From the NCBI GenBank assembly GCA_900553355.1, contig USDK01000002.1, forward strand, positions 1 through 64,000: a stretch of 64,000 nt of DNA. The letters are read 5' to 3'. How positions within the stretch are numbered: position 1 is the first letter of the stretch; every line of letters begins with the position of its first letter. Origin of the DNA: an uncultured Lachnospiraceae bacterium (GTDB taxonomy: Bacteria; Bacillota; Clostridia; Lachnospirales; Lachnospiraceae). The translations under genes were made by a program, and so were the position numbers. The notes under the pieces were generated by a model, which was not told the origin of the DNA, searched no databases, and saw nothing but the letters and a program-made list of their open reading frames with translations. Positions 45,576-54,789 of the stretch are shown here, one piece after another.

Positions 45576-46676
45576 TTATTCTTCCATATAATTGACGCCT
45601 GTTTCTTTGTCAAAGAAATGAATTTTTGACGGCATAAATATGAAATCTATTGTATCGCCGATCCTGCAGATCTCATCCTTTGATACGCGGGCAACAGCCT
45701 GGGCGCCGCCAAATTCAAAGTATAAATTGTTTTCATTTCCCATTACTTCTGTATCAGAAATGGTGGCCTGTAATTTATCGCCGTCATGCTGGCTGAGTGT
45801 ATAGGCATCTGTCTTGATATCTTCACCCCGGATGCCAAGAACCATGTCGCCGCTGCGTCCGTTTAAGGAACTCATTGTTTCCTCAGGAAGTGTCAGAACG
45901 CTTCCGTTGCTGAATTTCACAGTATTTCCGTCTACCGTAACATCAAAGAAGTTCATCTGCGGAGAACCGATAAAGCCTGCGACAAAGAGATTCTTCGGGT
46001 GGTCATAAAGCTCCATTGGCTTCCCGACCTGCTGGATCACGCCCTCTTTCATGATGACGATCCGGTCTGCCATAGTCATGGCTTCTACCTGATCATGAGT
46101 GACATAGATGGTGGTAGCTCCCAGTTCTCTGTGCAGCTTGCTGATCTCTGTTCTCATGCTGACACGAAGCTTTGCATCCAGGTTCGACAGTGGTTCGTCC
46201 ATAAGGAAAACCTTCTGGTTTTTCACGATCGCACGTCCCAGGGCGACTCTCTGGCGCTGACCTCCGGAGAGGTTTTTAGGCTTCCGGTAACGGAATTCTT
46301 CCAGACCAAGGATATCGATGGCCCAGTCGACTTTTTTCTTGATCTCATCAGCCGGGATATGCATGTTCTTAAGACCGTAGCTGATATTTTTTTCAACGGT
46401 CATATGCGGATACAGTGCATAGTTCTGGAATACCATTGCAATGCCCCTGTCTTTTGGAGCGACTTCATTGACTTTCTTGCCGTCGATATAGAGTTCGCCG
46501 CCTGTGATCTCTTCAAATCCGGCGATCATGCGCAGTGTAGTTGATTTCCCGCACCCGGAAGGGCCGACAAAAGCAATAAATTCTTTTTCTTCAATATTGA
46601 GATTAAAGTTGTCTACTGTGTTGCTGTCTGATCCGGGATATCTTTTACATATATTTTTAAATTCAATAAAACTCAT
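45576..46676 (-). CDS. Sugar ABC importer ATPase (UgpC/MsmK-like)
   Basis: ATP-hydrolysing subunit of carbohydrate importers. The 366 residues have Walker A GPSGCGKST (38-46), the signature LSGGQRQRV and Walker B VFLMDEPLSNLDAK. The C-terminal OB-type regulatory domain is typical of the MalK family. It is in the fructan operon between permease and GH32. Such ATPases are often shared by several importers in Firmicutes, so it may also serve the ATPase-less system at 28.4-31.4 kb. Confidence 0.95.
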   Translation of the reverse strand: MSFIEFKNICKRYPGSDSNTVDNFNLNIEEKEFIAFVGPSGCGKSTTLRMIAGFEEITGGELYIDGKKVNEVAPKDRGIAMVFQNYALYPHMTVEKNISYGLKNMHIPADEIKKKVDWAIDILGLEEFRYRKPKNLSGGQRQRVALGRAIVKNQKVFLMDEPLSNLDAKLRVSMRTEISKLHRELGATTIYVTHDQVEAMTMADRIVIMKEGVIQQVGKPMELYDHPKNLFVAGFIGSPQMNFFDVTVDGNTVKFSNGSVLTLPEETMSSLNGRSGDMVLGIRGEDIKTDAYTLSQHDGDKLQATISDTEVMGNENNLYFEFGGAQAVARVSKDEICRIGDTIDFIFMPSKIHFFDKETGVNYMEE

Positions 46677-46680
46677 CTTT

Positions 46681-47532
46681 TTATCCTTCCTTTGAACCTG
46701 TTGATGTTACACCTTCTACAATCTGTTTGGAGAACAGAGAATAGATGATAATAACCGGTATGGTTACCAGTGTAATAACTGCGAGTGTCTGTCCCATCGT
46801 CGTATTTTCATTAGATGTGATAGAGTTAAGACCGATCTGGGCTGTCAGAAGATCGCTGGAAGTAAAGACCAGTGACGGCCACAGATAATCGTTCCATACA
46901 TTCAGGAATGTAAATACGCTGACGGTTGCCACAACTGTTTTTGACATCGGAAGGACCATGGTGAAGAAATATTTCACAGGACCGCAGAAGTCCAGCTGGG
47001 CGGCTTCATAAACATCGTCCGGCAGGCTCACAAACACCTGGCGGAACAGGTAAATATTAAATGGATTTACGATCAGCGGTAAAATATAACCAAGGATCGT
47101 ATTTAAAAGCCCGGCCTTTGCAATGATCAGGAAATGGATCGTGATAACCGTTTCAGTCGGGACGATCAGCAGCATGATAATGATCATGAGCCATTGGTCA
47201 CGGAAGGGAAATTTGATCTTTGCCAGGGCATATCCTGCAAGGCCATTTACAATAATGCTTAAAACGATCAGGATCGCCGCATAGAGAAGAGTATTTCCCA
47301 TATATCTAAGGAAGCTTGTATCCGTGATGATGGAAATGTAGTTGTCCAGAAAACTTCCGCTCAGAGCCGGAGGTATGAACGCTGCAATAGAGTTCATATC
47401 TGCTGTGATCGCTGCATCCGGCTTAAAGGAGTTGGCCAGCATCCAGATGACCGGGAACAGGAAGAAGATGGACAGAACCAGCAGCACAACTACAAGTATC
47501 CAGTTAATTCGCCTTTGCTTTTTTGTCAACAT
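46681..47532 (-). CDS. Sugar ABC importer permease (MalG-like)
   Basis: Membrane subunit of the fructan/sucrose importer, 283 residues, six helices, EAA loop DVYEAAQLDFCGPVKYFFTMVLP. Its start overlaps the preceding permease by 29 nt, using a GGGAGGG site inside that gene, so the two are translationally coupled. Confidence 0.93.
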   Translation of the reverse strand: MLTKKQRRINWILVVVLLVLSIFFLFPVIWMLANSFKPDAAITADMNSIAAFIPPALSGSFLDNYISIITDTSFLRYMGNTLLYAAILIVLSIIVNGLAGYALAKIKFPFRDQWLMIIIMLLIVPTETVITIHFLIIAKAGLLNTILGYILPLIVNPFNIYLFRQVFVSLPDDVYEAAQLDFCGPVKYFFTMVLPMSKTVVATVSVFTFLNVWNDYLWPSLVFTSSDLLTAQIGLNSITSNENTTMGQTLAVITLVTIPVIIIYSLFSKQIVEGVTSTGSKEG

Positions 47533-48403
47533 GCTTTTTTCCCTCCCTGTCTTTTGTCAGTATGTTCTGGATGATCGTCAGTATTACAACAAATACTGTA
47601 AATACAATTGCCATAGTAGAAGCCAGGCCCATCTCCCAGTTGACGGTACCTGTTTCGTAAATGTCGTACACAATGGTGTAAGTGGAGTGATCCGGTCCGC
47701 CTCCGGTCATGACCATCGGCTGTACCAGCATACGGAATGCACCAATGGTAACCGTGATAAATACGAATACGCACAAAGGCTTCAGTTCCGGCAGTGTAAT
47801 ATCTTTGAATTTCTGCCAGGCGGTTGCGTGATCCATTTCGGCAGCCTCGTAGAGTGCAGGATTGATATTCTGCAGACCGCCAAGGAAGATGATCATCTGA
47901 TAGCCGACGCCCTGCCATACACTCATGATGGCGATGGACGGCAGTGCCTGATCTGCGCTGTGGATAAACGGCTGCGTATCGATCCCGAAGTTGGCAAGCA
48001 GTGTATTAAGAATGCCTTCCGGGCTGTAGATCTGCATCCACAGTGTGGATACAACGGCCAGTGACATAACAACAGGCACGAAAAAGGCCACTTTAAAATA
48101 TTTCTTGCAGTGAGCCGCTTTGTTAATGGCCAGCGCCAGCAGAAGGGCGCCGCCGCACTGCAGAGGCACGATAATGATTACAAATTTAACAGTATTTGTA
48201 AATGATTGTACAAAAAGTTCATCTTTAAAAATACCTATGTAGTTTTCCAGTCCCACAAAGTGCGTAAGTTCCGGGTTCAACGCGAAATAATCGGTAAAGC
48301 TGAATCCCAGGGTCAGCAGCATAGGCAGGAACAAAAAGATGGTCAGCAATAACAGCGCAGGACCGAAAAACGCCATTCCCATAATTGAATTTTTCTTTTT
48401 CAT
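47504..48403 (-). CDS. Sugar ABC importer permease (MalF-like)
   Basis: Membrane subunit of the fructan/sucrose importer, 299 residues, six helices, EAA loop ALYEAAEMDHATAWQKFKDITLP. The start is 4 nt after the binding-protein stop codon, with GAGGGA inside that gene's end. It pairs with the next permease. Confidence 0.93.
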   Translation of the reverse strand: MKKKNSIMGMAFFGPALLLLTIFLFLPMLLTLGFSFTDYFALNPELTHFVGLENYIGIFKDELFVQSFTNTVKFVIIIVPLQCGGALLLALAINKAAHCKKYFKVAFFVPVVMSLAVVSTLWMQIYSPEGILNTLLANFGIDTQPFIHSADQALPSIAIMSVWQGVGYQMIIFLGGLQNINPALYEAAEMDHATAWQKFKDITLPELKPLCVFVFITVTIGAFRMLVQPMVMTGGGPDHSTYTIVYDIYETGTVNWEMGLASTMAIVFTVFVVILTIIQNILTKDREGKKHVDKKAKAN

Positions 48404-48406
48404 ATT

Positions 48407-49729
48407 CTAATCCCTCGTATAACGTTCCAGTTTTGAGTCAATTCGTTTCACAGCTCCATCCAGTTCCGATTGTACGTCATTTCCACTTAATGCGACACCT
48501 TCCAGTACTTCCTGGAAGCAGGTGCTGACCTGTGGATATACCGGCGTCTTCGGTCTCGGATGGCCATAGGTGCTCAACTGATTGTAAAGAGCGCTGTAAT
48601 TTTCGTCAGTCTGGAATACATCAATGTTTTCAAACGCCTCATAGGTGGAAGGGAAGTTCTTGGTCATATCCCAGATACGGATTCCGCTGTCTACGCCGCT
48701 CATCCATTTTACCAGTTCTGTGGCGCCTTCCAGTTCTTCGGTTTCAGAAGAAGCTGCGAAAGCCCAGGAGCCTGTCGGAGTATATGCGCCGCCGTCCCAG
48801 TCATCGCTCACTACATAAGGCGCAACGCCCAGGTTCAGATCCTTGTAGCTGTTATAAACAGTATTGACTTCCCAGGCACCGTCAAATTTGAATGCCGCGC
48901 GGCCGCTCTCAAAGAGCTGGTCGATGGGCGCTTTAGACATATAGCCGTTTTCAACAATGGAGCGGAAATATTTCATCGCTGCTGCAGTCTTGTCAGAATT
49001 AAAATATCCGTCAACAGTCAGCCCGTCTTCGCTTACAAGCTCTCCGCCTCCGGACCATACAAATGGGGCAAAATAGTAGATACTCGTTTCGCCTACCGGG
49101 AAGGTCATGTCTAAGGGATATCCGTCTTTTTCTTCCATCAGAGGTTTCAGCTGTTCCAGAATGTCCGAAAACTCTGACCAGGTCCATGGATGATCTGCAT
49201 CCGGAACTTCGATACCGGCTTCATCCAGGATGTCTTTATTATAGTAAAGACCAACGCTGGATTCCATGACGCCCAGGGCATACAGTTTATCATTTACCGT
49301 CCCCTGCTCAATAATAGAGGGAAGGTACTGGCTTTTCTCCTCGTCGGTCAATTCAGCCAGCGGCTGTATGATGCCGTTTGCCGCATAAGCAGCGATATTA
49401 GGCCCGTCTACTGTCAGGACGTCCGGTAATCCGCCCGACATGACGGAGGCATTGACCTTATCTGAATATCCGCCGCCGCTGTCGTTTCTGGGGACAAATT
49501 CGATGTCGGCAAAATATTGTCCGTCATAAGCCTCGTTAAAACTTTCTACCGATTCCTTGTACGCCTGCCCTTCCTCAGTGTCTTCGATTGAGTGAACCCA
49601 TATGGAAAGATATTTCTCACCGCTGTCATAGCCGGCGACCTCACCAGGCTTTGGATCCTTCTGCTGACAGCCGCCCAGGCATGCCGCGGCCAGAAAAACA
49701 CCCATCAGGCACAGCAACCGTTTTTTCAT
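48407..49729 (-). CDS. Sugar ABC importer binding lipoprotein
   Basis: Extracellular binding protein of 440 residues with a signal peptide and lipobox LGGC (C21). The body is family 1 (VLTVDGPNIAAYAANGII, AAFKFDGAWEVNTVYNSY, GGAYTPTGSWAFAASS). It is the first gene of the operon with two permeases, an ATPase and GH32, so the ligand is probably sucrose or a short fructan. AAAGGAGGAG precedes the ATG. The promoter is overlapped by ACCGGT operator sites. Confidence 0.94.
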   Translation of the reverse strand: MKKRLLCLMGVFLAAACLGGCQQKDPKPGEVAGYDSGEKYLSIWVHSIEDTEEGQAYKESVESFNEAYDGQYFADIEFVPRNDSGGGYSDKVNASVMSGGLPDVLTVDGPNIAAYAANGIIQPLAELTDEEKSQYLPSIIEQGTVNDKLYALGVMESSVGLYYNKDILDEAGIEVPDADHPWTWSEFSDILEQLKPLMEEKDGYPLDMTFPVGETSIYYFAPFVWSGGGELVSEDGLTVDGYFNSDKTAAAMKYFRSIVENGYMSKAPIDQLFESGRAAFKFDGAWEVNTVYNSYKDLNLGVAPYVVSDDWDGGAYTPTGSWAFAASSETEELEGATELVKWMSGVDSGIRIWDMTKNFPSTYEAFENIDVFQTDENYSALYNQLSTYGHPRPKTPVYPQVSTCFQEVLEGVALSGNDVQSELDGAVKRIDSKLERYTRD

Positions 49730-49754
49730 TCCATCTCCTCCTTTAGCCTTTCAT

Positions 49755-49802
49755 GTTATAATTGTAGTGCAACCTTATTGTAACCGGTAAAGTAACCGGT
49801 TC
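49755..49802 (-). promoter_or_regulatory. Promoter and operator of the fructan/sucrose operon
   Basis: Minus strand: TTACAA, 17 nt, TATAAC (49783 down to 49755). Two copies of GTAACCGGT, with ACCGGT centres at 49783-49788 and 49795-49800, overlap and lie just behind the -35 box. They match the half-sites near the LacI gene, so they are the likely binding sites for its product. Confidence 0.75.
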
Positions 49803-49916
49803 TTTTAATGAAATCATAGTGCTTTAGAAAAGGAATGTCAATAGAAAGATACGTAGAGAACTGCACTTTCGGCATATGTTATATTTTTGTCCCATCATTT
49901 CTGTACACATTTGACA

Positions 49917-49973
49917 AAACCGGTTCCGGAATCGGTTACTTTATTGATTTTACGGGCCTCTCTTTGTTATACT
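49917..49973 (+). promoter_or_regulatory. Operator and promoter of the LacI regulator gene
   Basis: A 20-bp near-palindrome AACCGGTTCCGGAATCGGTT (49918-49937, 18 of 20 positions symmetric) lies next to a promoter TTGATT, 18 nt, TATACT (49944-49973). It has the same ACCGGT half-site as the sites of the facing operon. Autoregulation by the LacI protein is likely. Confidence 0.7.
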
Positions 49974-50026
49974 ATAGACACGGACGGAATGCTGCCGGGG
50001 AGCCGGCAGAGAAGGGAAGGAAAAGA

Positions 50027-51052
50027 ATGAAATCAAAAAAAGTCACATTTGCAGATATCGCAGCTTATACAAATTTTTCTAAGACTACGATTTCCAGATA
50101 TTTCAATGACCCGGATTCACTGACACTGGAAAATCAGAAAAAGATCGCGGACGCTCTGGTGGCTCTGGATTATAAAGAGAATAAGGTGGGACGGATACTG
50201 GCCAGTGGAAGGACGGAGTTTGTGGGCGTGATTATTCCCAATCTTTATATGCATTACTATTCAGAGATGCTCAGTCAGATTCTTTCCACTTATGAAAAAT
50301 ACGGATATAAATTTCTGGTTTTTGCAGGAAACGAACATGCAGATATCGAGAGACAATATATACAGGAGCTGATGGCTTATAATATTGAAGGAATGATTAT
50401 TTTAAGTCCGACGATTCCTTCGATAGAGCTTGCATCTTATCATGTACCGGTAGTGGGAATTGAGCGGGAGGATCGCTATATTTCCAGTGTGAATACGGAT
50501 AATTATATGGGAGGAGTTCAGGCGGCCAGCCTGCTTCGGGAAAGCGACTGTGACATCCTGGTTCATGTAAATGCAGATATGAAGGAGGATGCGCCGGCTT
50601 ATGGACGGGTCCGGGGATTTGTGGATACCTGTGAGGAAAATCATGTTCCCTATGAACTGATTTTGACCCATCTGGGCAGTACGTTTGAAGAGAGCCGTGA
50701 GAAAGTTTCGGAAATTCTTGACCGCATCAACGAGAAATATCCGGGAAAGAAAAAAGGTATTTTTATGCCGAACGATACCCATGCCAACGTTCTTTTGAAT
50801 CTTTTGTTTCAGAGATACGGGAAGCTTCCGGAAACATATCAGATTATAGGTTTTGACGATTCGCCGATTTCAAGGGAAGCGGTTATCCCGACCAGCACAG
50901 TGGGACAGCAGATATCAGTGATAGCCGGGGAAGCGATGGAAATACTTTCTCAGCAGATGAATGAACGAAAAAAAAGAAGGCCGATTCCGATAAAGGAGCC
51001 GGTACACAGGATTATTCCGCCAGTTTTGATCCGCAGGGGCACGACTGTCTGA
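50027..51052 (+). CDS. LacI-family regulator of the fructan/sucrose operon
   Basis: The 341 residues have an N-terminal HTH (VTFADIAAYTNFSKTTISRYFNDP) and a periplasmic-binding-type effector domain (VGVIIPNLYMHYYSEML, IIGFDDSPISREAVIPTSTVGQ). The ATG at 50027 follows GGAAGG. A start at 49835 would place the operator in the gene and is rejected. It faces the importer/GH32 operon, so it is expected to repress it until sugar binds. The terminator overlaps its stop codon. Confidence 0.94.
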   Translation: MKSKKVTFADIAAYTNFSKTTISRYFNDPDSLTLENQKKIADALVALDYKENKVGRILASGRTEFVGVIIPNLYMHYYSEMLSQILSTYEKYGYKFLVFAGNEHADIERQYIQELMAYNIEGMIILSPTIPSIELASYHVPVVGIEREDRYISSVNTDNYMGGVQAASLLRESDCDILVHVNADMKEDAPAYGRVRGFVDTCEENHVPYELILTHLGSTFEESREKVSEILDRINEKYPGKKKGIFMPNDTHANVLLNLLFQRYGKLPETYQIIGFDDSPISREAVIPTSTVGQQISVIAGEAMEILSQQMNERKKRRPIPIKEPVHRIIPPVLIRRGTTV

Positions 51053-51067
51053 CAGTCGTGCTTTTTG
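51039..51067 (+). terminator. Terminator overlapping the LacI gene stop codon
   Basis: GCACGACTGTC pairs with GACAGTCGTGC and TTTTT follows. The left arm is coding sequence and the stop codon TGA lies at the loop (51050-51052). Confidence 0.9.
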
Positions 51068-51114
51068 CTTTCGATTATTTCTGATTATTTTTCAGATATT
51101 AGGGCAGAAAGAAT

Positions 51115-51149
51115 TTGACTCCCAATTGGTATCATGATATAATACCAAT
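51115..51149 (+). promoter_or_regulatory. Promoter and operator of the GntR/pentose cassette
   Basis: TTGACT, 17 nt, consensus TATAAT (51138-51143). The inverted repeat ATTGGTAT ... ATACCAAT (51125-51149) straddles the -10 box, which is the expected place for an autorepressor. The regulator starts 28 nt later. Confidence 0.85.
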
Positions 51150-51176
51150 GAAAAATTCGGATAAGGAGGGACGCCT

Positions 51177-52226
51177 GTGGAAACGACGGAACTTCGGTAT
51201 ATTGATTTAAAAAATTATATCTGCCGTCAGATCTATGAAGGGGTATACCAGGACGGGGAAAAAATCCCGTCGGAGCGGCAGATGGCTGTGGATTATGAGG
51301 TCAGCCGGATTACGGTGAGGAAAGCGCTGGAACTTCTGGAAGAAGAGGAATTGATCGTAAGAGAAGTGGGAAATGGGACAACGGTGACCTTAAAAAATCA
51401 TGGAAATGAGACGTCTCTGGATGTGATTGCGCTGGCAGCGCCGTCCAGGAACCCCTTTTTTGCTCATTTTATCGCCAAATTCCAGCGGTGCGCGTGGGAG
51501 CATGATGCATTGCTGTTATATGTGGAAGCGCCGGAGCATACTGCCCTGGAGGACTGTCTGTACCGGCTGTACAGTAAAAATATCCGTAACGCCGTGGTCT
51601 GGCCGGATGACAGAAGTGTAGATCAGGAGAAGCTTTTCAGGCTGCGCAGTATCGGCATGAATCTGGTGTTTTTTGACACAGATGCTGCCGGGGATTATGC
51701 AGACAGTGTTTTTGTAGACAATATTGATGCAGTGCGGACGCTGCTTGAGCAGGAGCCGGAGAAGCACAAACAGTATCTGTATATTGGATGGGATAACCAG
51801 CAGGTAGGGAACATCCGGAAAAGAGAAGAAAGTTTTCGAAAATTCTGTCCCGATGGCCAGGTGTATCATGTACCGTGGAGACGGGACCGGCAGATGGCGG
51901 AAGCTTCAAAGAGAGAGATAAAAAAACTGTCTGACAGGATGACAGATGGTATGATCCTGTGCGGTACCGGAGAACTGGCGCAGCAGACGGCAGAAGCCAT
52001 CTGGGGCCCGGGGATGCCGGAAGAATCGCAGAAGGAGAGAATTGCGCTGGCGGCTATCGATGATTTTGAAGGATCCGGCAGATATCCGGTGTCTGTATAT
52101 AATCAGGATCTTGAGAAAGCAGCCAGAGAAATCTATCAGAGCCTGGAGCGACAGAGCCGGGAAGGAAGAAAGTGGAAAGCGCAGATTATCCCTGTCAAGG
52201 GAGATTATAAAGGAAAACAGGTATGA
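51177..52226 (+). CDS. GntR-type regulator with LacI-like effector domain
   Basis: The 349 residues combine an N-terminal GntR winged helix (residues about 8-72: RQMAVDYEVSRITVRKALELLEEEELIVREVG) with a periplasmic-binding-type sugar-sensing domain. This layout is that of AraR/XylR-like arabinose or sugar repressors. The start is GTG at 51177 with AAGGAGGG 6 nt upstream. It leads the operon with an aldo/keto reductase, a xylulokinase and a dehydrogenase, so it probably senses a pentose or polyol. Confidence 0.92.
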   Translation: METTELRYIDLKNYICRQIYEGVYQDGEKIPSERQMAVDYEVSRITVRKALELLEEEELIVREVGNGTTVTLKNHGNETSLDVIALAAPSRNPFFAHFIAKFQRCAWEHDALLLYVEAPEHTALEDCLYRLYSKNIRNAVVWPDDRSVDQEKLFRLRSIGMNLVFFDTDAAGDYADSVFVDNIDAVRTLLEQEPEKHKQYLYIGWDNQQVGNIRKREESFRKFCPDGQVYHVPWRRDRQMAEASKREIKKLSDRMTDGMILCGTGELAQQTAEAIWGPGMPEESQKERIALAAIDDFEGSGRYPVSVYNQDLEKAAREIYQSLERQSREGRKWKAQIIPVKGDYKGKQV

Positions 52227-52242
52227 AAGGAGAAATTGTAAG

Positions 52243-53256
52243 ATGGAACGAGTAAATCCAGTGTTAGTGCCGCAAAGAAAGCTGTCCAATGGAATGGTGA
52301 TACCGGGAATCGGTATGGGAACTTTCGGCAATGACCGTTATTCTTCAGAAGAAGTGTCCGATGCTGTGTATGGAGCGATCAAGGCCGGTTATCGTCTTTT
52401 TGACTGTGCGGCCTCTTATGGAAATGAGGCGGAGATCGGCAAGGTATTTGCCAGGGCTTTTGCTGATGGGATCGTCCAGAGGCAGGAACTGACGATCATG
52501 TCAAAGGTCTGGAATGATATGCATGGGAAAGGAGACGTACTGGTAGCCTGTGCAAAGACGCTGCGTGATCTGGGACTTTCCTATCTGGATATCTATATGG
52601 TACATTGGCCATTCCCCAATTATCATGCACCGGGAGCACACCTGGAAGGCAGAAATCCGGATGCGGTTCCTTTTTCCCTGGAAGAATATATGACGACCTG
52701 GCGGCAGATGGAACGCCTGGTGGATCTGGGGCTGGTGAGGAGCATCGGCATGTCTAATATGACGATCACCAAGCTTTCTAAGGTGCTGCCTCTGTGCAGG
52801 ATCAAGCCCACTGTGCTGGAGGTAGAGATCAATCCCACGTTCCAGCAGCCAAAGCTGTTTGAGTACTGTAAGGCCCATGATATTCAGCTGATCGCGTTCA
52901 GCCCGATGGGATCTCCCTGCAGACCGGAACGTGACACGGAAGAGGGGGATGTGGTGACCTTTGAACTTCCGGAGCTGAAGGAGATTGCCAGGGCTCATGG
53001 ATGCCATCCGGCTACCATCTGTGTGAAATGGGCGGTGCAGAGGGGACAGATCCCAATCCCGTTCTCAGTGTTTGAAAAGGAATATGTTGGGAATCTGCAA
53101 TGTACGACAGAAGATTTCCTTACAGAAGAGGAGATGGAAATATTAAGAAAGGCAGATAAAAATGCCCGTCTGATCAAGGGAAAAGTGTTCCTGTGGGAAG
53201 ATGCAAAAGACTGGCGGGATATCTGGGATGGTGAAGATGAATGGAATACTTTGTAG
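52243..53256 (+). CDS. Aldo/keto reductase, possible aldose (xylose) reductase
   Basis: NAD(P)H-dependent reductase of 337 residues. The catalytic tetrad is present: D54 (LFDCAASYGNE), Y59, K88 (MSKVW) and H121 (VHWPF). The N-terminal segment RLFDCAASYGNEAEIG resembles fungal xylose and aldose reductases. The usual NADP loop IPKS-N is changed to IPIPFSVFEKEYVGN, so cofactor preference may differ. It lies between the GntR regulator and xylB with a 16-nt overlap into xylB. Xylose, arabinose or another aldose is the likely substrate by context. Confidence 0.85.
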   Translation: MERVNPVLVPQRKLSNGMVIPGIGMGTFGNDRYSSEEVSDAVYGAIKAGYRLFDCAASYGNEAEIGKVFARAFADGIVQRQELTIMSKVWNDMHGKGDVLVACAKTLRDLGLSYLDIYMVHWPFPNYHAPGAHLEGRNPDAVPFSLEEYMTTWRQMERLVDLGLVRSIGMSNMTITKLSKVLPLCRIKPTVLEVEINPTFQQPKLFEYCKAHDIQLIAFSPMGSPCRPERDTEEGDVVTFELPELKEIARAHGCHPATICVKWAVQRGQIPIPFSVFEKEYVGNLQCTTEDFLTEEEMEILRKADKNARLIKGKVFLWEDAKDWRDIWDGEDEWNTL

Positions 53257-54719
53257 GAATTGATCTTGGGACATCAAGTGTGCGTGCGGTGGCCGTGGAC
53301 GCGGCAGGGAAAACAGCAGCGGCAGGCCAGTGTGAATACGACATCAAAAAGCCCGGGCTGGACCGGGCAGAGCAGGATATGAACCAGCTGTGGGAGGCTA
53401 CGGTGCTTGCCATCCGTAAGATGCTGGAAGAGAAACCGGAAATCAGGACGCAGATAAAAGGAATCGGATTCTCCGGTCAGATGCACGGCCTGGTGATGGT
53501 AGATCAAGAGATCCGTCCTTTGGGGAACGCGATCATCTGGGCAGATCAGCGGACCGGAAAGCAGATTTCCCATATCTATGAGACGGTTCCTGAAGAAGAA
53601 TTCGGGAAAGTATTTGAGAACCGTCTGAGTGCAGGATTTCTTCTGCCCTCTCTGGTGTGGGTGCGGGAGAAAGAGCCGGAGACTTATGAGAAGATTTATA
53701 AGGTCATGCTGCCAAAGGATTATATCCGCTACAAAATCTGCGGAGAACTTGGGACAGATGCATCTGATGCCAGCAGTACCGGTATGTGGGATATGAAGCA
53801 TCGTACCTGGGCTTATGACATCCTGAAAAAACTGGATATTTCCCGGGACTTTCTGGTAGAAAGTCATGAGCCTTACGAAGAGGCGGGACGGGTGACGGAA
53901 GAGTGTGCCGGGCTCACCGGTCTTGCGAAGGGAACCTTTGTGGCATACGGCGGTGGGGATTCTCTGATGATGGAGCTGGGAAACGGGATGATCCGGGGAG
54001 GTCTGATGGCCTCTACCATTGGTACGGCATGTCATCTGACCTGTGCGCTGGATGCACCGCTCTATGATCCGAAGCTGCGCACCAATACCTGGTGCCATGG
54101 AGGAGAACATCTGTGGAGTATCATGGGAGCCCATTTGAGCGGCGGTGTTGCCCTGAAGTGGCTGAAAAATAATATCCTGGGTTCTGAGAGCTTTGATGCG
54201 ATGACTGCGCTGGCCGGGGAGGTTCCGGCTGGAAGCGAAGGCCTTCTCTTTCTGCCTTATTTAAACGGCGAGCGTACACCTCACAATGATCCGAATGCCA
54301 AAGCCGTTTATCTGGGAATGACGCTCAGGCATGATAAGCGGCATCTGATCCGCAGTACCATGGAAGGGATTGTTTACAGCATGAAAGAGTCATACGCGAT
54401 CTTTCGTTCTCTGGGGATCAAAGGAGACCGGATCATTGCGGCAGGAGGAGGAGCAAAGAGCGATCTGTTCCGTCAGATCCAGGCGGATATGTATGACTGT
54501 CCGATCTATACCAACCAGGGCAAAGAGCAGGCCAGCATCGGTGCGGCTATGACTGCCGCGGTGGGAAGCGGATATTATAAGGATTATGAAGAAGCCTGCA
54601 GTCAGATGGTACACTTAAGTTCCGAGGTGACAGAACCGATTCCGGAGAACGTAAAATTATATGAGGAAGAGTTCCTTCGCTTTAAAGAGATATATTTTGC
54701 AAATAAGGCATTGTTTTAA
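53241..54719 (+). CDS. xylB: Xylulokinase
   Basis: Phosphorylates D-xylulose to xylulose-5-phosphate, the entry to the pentose phosphate pathway. The FGGY-type protein has 492 residues: DLGTSSVR (8-15), the xylulokinase mark SGQMHG (78-83), WADQR (100-104) and D240 in GGGDSL, the expected catalytic aspartate. The C-terminal FGGY domain has GGGAKSDLFRQIQAD. It overlaps the reductase gene by 16 nt, so they are cotranscribed. An internal promoter near its end may drive the dehydrogenase separately. Confidence 0.93.
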   Translation: MEYFVGIDLGTSSVRAVAVDAAGKTAAAGQCEYDIKKPGLDRAEQDMNQLWEATVLAIRKMLEEKPEIRTQIKGIGFSGQMHGLVMVDQEIRPLGNAIIWADQRTGKQISHIYETVPEEEFGKVFENRLSAGFLLPSLVWVREKEPETYEKIYKVMLPKDYIRYKICGELGTDASDASSTGMWDMKHRTWAYDILKKLDISRDFLVESHEPYEEAGRVTEECAGLTGLAKGTFVAYGGGDSLMMELGNGMIRGGLMASTIGTACHLTCALDAPLYDPKLRTNTWCHGGEHLWSIMGAHLSGGVALKWLKNNILGSESFDAMTALAGEVPAGSEGLLFLPYLNGERTPHNDPNAKAVYLGMTLRHDKRHLIRSTMEGIVYSMKESYAIFRSLGIKGDRIIAAGGGAKSDLFRQIQADMYDCPIYTNQGKEQASIGAAMTAAVGSGYYKDYEEACSQMVHLSSEVTEPIPENVKLYEEEFLRFKEIYFANKALF

Positions 54720-54739
54720 CAGACGTTTTGCATTATAAT
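54711..54739 (+). promoter_or_regulatory. Internal promoter before the dehydrogenase gene
   Basis: TTGTTT, 17 nt, TATAAT. It overlaps the end of xylB. Its presence suggests the dehydrogenase can be expressed without the rest of the operon. Confidence 0.55.
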
Positions 54740-54789
54740 AAGACCAGAAAGTTTTTTAAACATCTTAATAAAGTAGGAGGGTCTGAGAC

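Noticed and set aside
49835..50026. Longer start for the LacI regulator
   Set aside because: It would place the operator and promoter within the gene. The HTH begins properly at the ATG at 50027.
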